Source of the DNA: Dictyocoela muelleri
Taxonomy: Eukaryota; Microsporidia
Length of the DNA stretch: 12,270 nucleotides
Assembly: GCA_016256075.1 (NCBI GenBank)
Contig: SDVU01000392.1
Span: 1,736 to 14,005 of the forward strand
Direction of reading: 5' to 3'
Below are positions 8,515-12,270 of the stretch, piece by piece. The stretch's first letter is position 1. Every line of letters starts with the position of its first letter. The notes under the pieces are model-generated. The model ran no database searches and was not told the origin of the DNA. It saw only the letters and a list, made by a program, of their open reading frames with translations. Made by a program: the position numbers and the translations under genes.

Positions 8515-11256
8515 TTATAAATAAAGAGAATTCGCAAAAACAATATCTCTCTTGATTTTAGTTATTCCTAAACCAAATAAATTTTCAAGATCAGTATTTC
8601 CTATGGCACGCGCAGCACTACAAAGTTGCCTTAAAAGCTCTTCAAGTCTTTTTAAACATCTTATGATGCTTCCTTCAAAAACTGACGTGCATTGGCAAAT
8701 TTCATAAAAAGTACTTCCACATACCCACATTTTGATTATGTCCATCAGTCCATATGAATATTTTTTCATGTATGCTTCAACATTCATTTCAATGTTGCAT
8801 TCTGTCATGGTCTCGCAGATTTTTTTAGCCGCCATTCTTATTAATTCGTAGTTTTTCAGGTTTGTTTCTGAGACAACACAGTCATCATTCCATTCTTGGA
8901 AAACGACACACGAAAGCAGTGGAACTAATTCATCAACTGGAAGCTTGACAAAGTCACCATTAAACATCATCTCTGTCAGTATTAGTTCATCACCGGTGCT
9001 TATTTCACAAGCAACTCTTCCCTTTACAGTAACAGATGTGTCGTAATAGTCCATTCGTCTGAGAACCTGAATCATTTTTTTACACTCAGACATATGATGA
9101 ATTTCACTTAGTTTGCTCAATTCAACAGTCATGGCGTGATAATTCTTTCTCAGGTACTCGTGGCGAAAAAAATAAAAAGGTTCTTTTTTTGAACTCTCCA
9201 AATCAGACCAATTTGTTTTAGAAACACACGTCGCAGTAAGACAGTCCTTTGAAAATTTATTTCCACATAAATAACAAATTTCAAACCCTTTAAATCCATT
9301 TTCATTTTTGATTTGATCAATTAACTCACGAATTTTTTTTGGATCACGTTCAAGAGGTGGGTATTTTTTAAAAAAAACTGACCGATTCATTTTGACTCTG
9401 ACGTCGTAAATACAATCGACTTCAGAAAGTTTGATTTTCTTTTTAACCACACCGTTCAGTTCCATAAAAACTTCAATTTCGTTTCTTGTGATTTTATCGA
9501 TAACACAATTTTTGACTACCATCAATGGACCTTGTCGGTCAATCAGGACATCAATGACCCTTCCTTTCTCCATAAATTCAAGGATATTTTTGTCTCTTGT
9601 TTTGTTTCTTTCGATTTTTAACGTTTTTAGTTTTTCCAATTTTTCAAAAAGAGATTTAAAATTCTCTGGGTGTTCGTTGCTCAACTGTTCGTAAGTTTTT
9701 TTAACATCCTGTTTCAATTTTTTTAATTTTTTACCTGACTGAAAATGAAAAAAACTTCTCTCAAGTAGAAAAAGTGGTTCTAGACCTTCGACTCGTAATA
9801 GATTGATAATCATGTTATAGGTTAGGTGGAAGGCTGAGTCAAGGATATCAGCTTCTCCACAGAAAATTTCTTTGACTTCCATAGAATTCATAGTTTCGGC
9901 AAGAATAGAAACAACTATTCCTTGTGTGTCTATTCCTCGTCTGCCAGCACGCCCACTCATCTGGGTATACTCGCCAGAACTTATGAGACGCATGCTTTGT
10001 CCGTCAAACTTTGTAAGTGAAGTAAAAACTACTGAACGTGCTGGCATATTCAACCCTATCGAGAATGTTTCTGTTGCAAAGAGAACTTTCAATAGCCCTT
10101 CCTGAAATAAAATTTCGACAATTTCTTTTATTATTGGAAGTAACCCACTATGGTGTATCCCTACACCTCGCTTAAGCATTGGAAGTATATGTTGGATTAG
10201 TGGAATGCTTCGATCTTCTTTTCTCAATGAACTTAAGGCGTTATTGAAAATTGTCTCAATCATGTCTTTTTCATCTTCGTTTGTAAAATCTTCGCTATTC
10301 AGGGCCATTGCAAATTTTTCACATTCACGTCTGGCAAATGAAAATATTATTATAGGTAGACACTCTTTTGCTACCATTGCGTCCAAAACATTTTTTATAT
10401 CCTCTTCATTGACTCGGCGACGAGATATTTCTTTTTGAAGACTTGAGAAGGCTCGTAAATTAAAATCACTAGTACTATCTTTTACTTTAACTAGACCATG
10501 GCCACCAACAGCGGTGAAATAGTGTGTCAATGGTATTGGTCTTTTTTCGGTATAAACAACATGAACAGTTTGACTGTGAACAGCTGTTATCCACTGCGCA
10601 AACTCAATCGCATTCGGAATAGTTGCACTTAAAAAAATCATCTTGACATCTTTGGGCATCAAAATAATAGTTTCCTCCCAAACCACACCACGATCTCTAT
10701 CTCTCATGTAATGAATTTCATCAAAAATAACCCAATGAACCTCTTTTATAACCTCATTTCCTCTATAAAGCATGTTTCTAAGAATTTCCGTAGTCATTAC
10801 TAGACAGGTGCTATTCGGATTAAGCGTAACATCACCCGTAATTAGTCCGACATCCGAAAATTTTTCACTCAAATCTCTAAACTTCTGATTACTCAACGCC
10901 TTGATCGGACTTGTGTAAACCACACGTTGTTTATTCTTGATAGCCTTCGCAATACTATACTCAGCAACAACAGTCTTCCCAGAGCTAGTATGTGCACTCA
11001 CCAGGACGCTCTCATCACGGTCAATCGCCGAAATTGCAATTTTTTGAAAGGTGTCTAACTCAAAATCAAATTTCATATCATCACAATTTCCAATTTTAAA
11101 ATCATTGTAGTTCTTATTTGCTGGTATCACTATTTGATGGCGCGTTTGTGAATCGCAGAATCCATTGATTGTTTTCGTTTTTTCTTCAATTTCTGGTGCC
11201 TCAGGAAGAACAAGGAGGTCTACGTTCTTTGTTGAAATGTTAAAAAATTCTTCCAT
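8515..11256 (-). CDS. MTR4: Mtr4/Dob1-type exosome RNA helicase (Ski2-like DExH, 913 aa)
   Basis: This is a 3'-5' RNA helicase that feeds structured RNA to the nuclear exosome for 5.8S rRNA processing and nuclear RNA decay. The helicase motifs are in order: Walker A AHTSSGKT (88-95), YTSPIKALSNQKF (114-126), DEIH (179-182), SAT (210-212), FATETFSIGLNMPA (393-406) and QMSGRAGRRG (432-441). RHQIVIP (39-45) matches the Mtr4 N-terminal RHQ motif. The arch/KOW insert covers roughly 510-725, with a KOW-like GRVIDVLIDRQGP. The C-terminal DSHCT helical domain contains VKGRVACEISTGDELILTE (744-762) and the family ending KRDIVFANSLYL. LHHY-type sequence (PLTHYFTAVGGHG) after RecA1 favours Mtr4 over Ski2. 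It is shorter than yeast Mtr4, mainly at the N-terminus and arch, as in reduced genomes. The ATG is preceded by CACCCC. Confidence 0.95.
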   Translation of the reverse strand: MEEFFNISTKNVDLLVLPEAPEIEEKTKTINGFCDSQTRHQIVIPANKNYNDFKIGNCDDMKFDFELDTFQKIAISAIDRDESVLVSAHTSSGKTVVAEYSIAKAIKNKQRVVYTSPIKALSNQKFRDLSEKFSDVGLITGDVTLNPNSTCLVMTTEILRNMLYRGNEVIKEVHWVIFDEIHYMRDRDRGVVWEETIILMPKDVKMIFLSATIPNAIEFAQWITAVHSQTVHVVYTEKRPIPLTHYFTAVGGHGLVKVKDSTSDFNLRAFSSLQKEISRRRVNEEDIKNVLDAMVAKECLPIIIFSFARRECEKFAMALNSEDFTNEDEKDMIETIFNNALSSLRKEDRSIPLIQHILPMLKRGVGIHHSGLLPIIKEIVEILFQEGLLKVLFATETFSIGLNMPARSVVFTSLTKFDGQSMRLISSGEYTQMSGRAGRRGIDTQGIVVSILAETMNSMEVKEIFCGEADILDSAFHLTYNMIINLLRVEGLEPLFLLERSFFHFQSGKKLKKLKQDVKKTYEQLSNEHPENFKSLFEKLEKLKTLKIERNKTRDKNILEFMEKGRVIDVLIDRQGPLMVVKNCVIDKITRNEIEVFMELNGVVKKKIKLSEVDCIYDVRVKMNRSVFFKKYPPLERDPKKIRELIDQIKNENGFKGFEICYLCGNKFSKDCLTATCVSKTNWSDLESSKKEPFYFFRHEYLRKNYHAMTVELSKLSEIHHMSECKKMIQVLRRMDYYDTSVTVKGRVACEISTGDELILTEMMFNGDFVKLPVDELVPLLSCVVFQEWNDDCVVSETNLKNYELIRMAAKKICETMTECNIEMNVEAYMKKYSYGLMDIIKMWVCGSTFYEICQCTSVFEGSIIRCLKRLEELLRQLCSAARAIGNTDLENLFGLGITKIKRDIVFANSLYL

Positions 11257-11262
11257 GGGGTG
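11257..11262 (-). promoter_or_regulatory. CACCCC tract adjoining the MTR4 start codon
   Basis: On the minus strand CACCCC directly abuts the ATG in otherwise AT-rich DNA. Microsporidian genes often carry a CCC-like or GGG-like signal just before the start codon, together with very short 5' UTRs. The tract supports both this start and the microsporidian assignment, but one instance is weak evidence. Confidence 0.45.
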
Positions 11263-11289
11263 ACAAACAAATGATTTTAAAAATGATAG

Positions 11290-11559
11290 TAAAATTTAAT
11301 CATTAAGTAAAGTTTAATGATTATGTAAAGTTTAATCATTAAGTAAAGATTAATGATTATGTAAAGATTAATGATTATGTACAGTTTAATCATTATGTAA
11401 AGATTAATGATTCAGTAAAGATTAATGATTATGTAAAGTTTAATGATTAAGTAAAGTTTAATGATTAAATAAATTTTATTCAAAAAATAAAGTTTAATAG
11501 TTAAGTAAAGTTTAATGATTAAGTAAAGTTTAATCATTAAGTAAAATTTAATTATCAAA
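11290..11559. repeat. 15-unit, 18-bp tandem array upstream of MTR4
   Basis: Fifteen contiguous 18-bp units occur, typified by TAAAGTTTAATGATTATG, beginning 33 bases upstream of the helicase ATG. Units differ at a few positions; unit 11 (11470-11487) and the last unit (11542-11559) are the most diverged. Within the unit, most copies have the near-palindrome TAATGATTA or its reverse complement TAATCATTA. There are no spacers, so this is not a CRISPR array. Because 18 is a multiple of three, a 63-codon open frame appears on the minus strand, which I regard as a by-product. Its place in the promoter region suggests a possible influence on MTR4 transcription. Confidence 0.95.
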
Positions 11560-11563
11560 TATA

Positions 11564-11699
11564 AAATATTTGGATCAAGACTGTTTTTTTTTCCCATTTC
11601 CATTTTAGGCGCTTTTTCCTCCCATTTTTATAATGATTTAAGTTGTATATTCTGTTTTTCCCTCCAATGGGAAAAAAAACAGTCTAGATTCAAATATTT
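11564..11699. repeat. Inverted repeat, 35/34-bp arms with a 67-bp centre
   Basis: The left arm 11564-11598 and right arm 11666-11699 are reverse complements with two mismatches and a one-base length difference in the T/A run. Arms share GACTGTTTTTTTT then CCCATT. The 67-bp centre holds further related pieces (CGCTTTTTCCTCCCATT and CTGTTTTTCCCTCC). It could be a small MITE-like element or a cruciform-forming sequence. No target-site duplication is obvious because the left edge abuts the tandem array. Confidence 0.85.
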
Positions 11700-11718
11700 C
11701 TTTATTTAATGATTGATT

Positions 11719-11736
11719 TTCATTTATATAAATGAA
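11719..11736. repeat. 18-bp perfect palindrome
   Basis: TTCATTTATATAAATGAA is its own reverse complement, and the looser outer bases AATGATT and AATCATT extend the symmetry. It lies 19 bases beyond the preceding inverted repeat. It could be a dimeric protein site or chance in AT-rich DNA. Confidence 0.7.
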
Positions 11737-11784
11737 TCATTCCTTTGATTTTAAATAATTGTAAACTTATTCAATATTTTTAAT

Positions 11785-11832
11785 AGTTGATGCGGTAGAC
11801 ATCGTTTCGATCAACTGGGCGAAACGATGTCT
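11785..11832 (+). other. 13-bp perfect inverted repeat with pseudoknot-like second pairing
   Basis: AGACATCGTTTCG (11797-11809) and CGAAACGATGTCT (11820-11832) are exact reverse complements around a 10-base spacer. In addition AGTTGAT (11785-11791), just upstream, is exactly complementary to ATCAACT (11810-11816) in that spacer. The two pairings interleave, which is the topology of an H-type pseudoknot or of two competing hairpins. The patch is far GC-richer than its surroundings. Nothing shows it is transcribed, and a DNA site for a dimeric protein is equally possible. Confidence 0.6.
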
Positions 11833-12270
11833 TTTCTAACCAAAAAACACAACCCCTAAAAATCATGACACAACATAAAATCACAAAAAAATAAATAAAT
11901 ATTAACAATTAATTTAGTTATCTTCTTAGAAAAAAAATAAAATATCAGAATATTAGGTCAGATGTATTTTTTTCTCAGAGATCATCTCATATATTTTTTT
12001 TGCCCCAAGTCTCTTGGGATAAAAAAGGTTTTTTAAAAGATTTATAAGTAAAATTAAACTATTTTAATTATTGAAAAATAGTAGACAATCTCTCTTTTTT
12101 GTTATTAAATTTTCATATAAAATCATTAAGATACTCGGTTCTCCAACGGGTTACGCACCCCCCTATTTTTTAATAAATCGTCATCCGTAAGAGTAAATTA
12201 AACGATTCTTATTTGAAATAAGCGTAAAATCACGTGTTGTGCTTATTTATGAAAATAATAATTTCTTAAC
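11833..12270. other. Right-end intergenic region with small inverted repeats, no gene seen
   Basis: No supported coding sequence is found on either strand. Between 12140 and 12250 there is a GC patch (CGGGTTACGCACCCC, a 4-bp GGGT/ACCC stem), an AATCGT/ACGATT pair (12176-12181 with 12202-12207), a CTTATTT/AAATAAG near-palindrome (12208-12222), and AAATAAGC (12216-12223) pairing with GCTTATTT (12241-12248). Confidence 0.5.
12004..12018. other. Short GC-rich hairpin, CCCAAG-TCT-CTTGGG
   Basis: A perfect 6-bp stem closes a 3-base loop. A T-run precedes it and an A-run follows, so the stem can extend past a 2x2 internal loop to about 12 pairs. It has no gene next to it to explain it as a 3'-end signal. 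Confidence 0.5.

Noticed and set aside
9431-10438. Three plus-strand open frames of 77-87 codons
   Set aside because: All are antisense to the conserved helicase gene and carry no recognisable domain.
8515-11256. Ski2 or Brr2 instead of Mtr4
   Set aside because: The N-terminal RHQ motif, the segment after RecA1, the VKGRVACEISTGDELILTE block and the ending all follow Mtr4 more closely, and there is only one helicase cassette, which excludes Brr2.
11290-11559. CRISPR array
   Set aside because: The repeats are contiguous without unique spacers, there are no cas genes, and the surrounding genes are eukaryotic.
11412-11603. 63-codon minus-strand open frame with a repeated IIKLYL pattern
   Set aside because: It is read entirely from the 18-bp satellite and the adjoining inverted repeat. 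The repeated peptide follows from the repeat length being a multiple of three, with no sign of selection as protein.
12004-12018. Rho-independent transcription terminator
   Set aside because: The genome is eukaryotic, no gene ends next to the hairpin, and the T-run lies on the wrong side for the plus strand.

Overview
The window is AT-rich eukaryotic DNA that reads best as a microsporidian (or close fungal relative). The evidence is a compact, intronless Mtr4-type helicase of 913 codons (yeast Mtr4 is longer), a C-rich CACCCC tract directly abutting its ATG (a start-proximal signal known from microsporidia), a Ty3/Gypsy element with a CxxH-type zinc knuckle, and long, very AT-rich gene-poor stretches such as those in the larger microsporidian genomes. 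The genus cannot be fixed from the sequence, and the assignment is an inference.

Layout. Bases 1-4145 are a Ty3/Gypsy LTR retrotransposon whose 5' LTR is cut by the window edge. It carries gag, protease, RT, RNase H and integrase regions, all on the plus strand, and ends in a 335-bp 3' LTR. The element is broken but young: the 77 bases present from both LTRs are identical. Directly after the 3' LTR lies an older, more decayed integrase-type fossil (about 4146-4960), so the LTR element appears to have landed inside an earlier element. Bases 4961-5463 are AT-rich spacer with a diverged tandem duplication. A 465-codon minus-strand gene (5464-6861) encodes an unrecognised protein. It has a helical, BAR-like N-terminal half, a low-complexity DEYKDNYK octapeptide array and a PH-like C-terminal domain. 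Bases 6862-8514 are gene-free but contain an unusually GC-richer island (about 7041-7503) with three tRNA-like box A/box B modules and a short tandem repeat, perhaps SINE relics.

The best-defined host gene is the minus-strand Mtr4-like exosome helicase (8515-11256). Just upstream of its start is a 15-unit, 18-bp tandem array (11290-11559). It is followed by a 35/34-bp inverted repeat (11564-11699), a perfect 18-bp palindrome (11719-11736), and a perfect 13-bp inverted repeat whose loop can pair with upstream sequence (11785-11832). The last 400 bases hold further small hairpins and no convincing gene.

The two host genes both point to the minus strand, 1.65 kb apart, and nothing shows that they work together. 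I see no coherent multi-gene system here. The most interesting signals are the PH/BAR-like repeat protein, the repeat-dense region upstream of MTR4, and the tRNA-like GC island.
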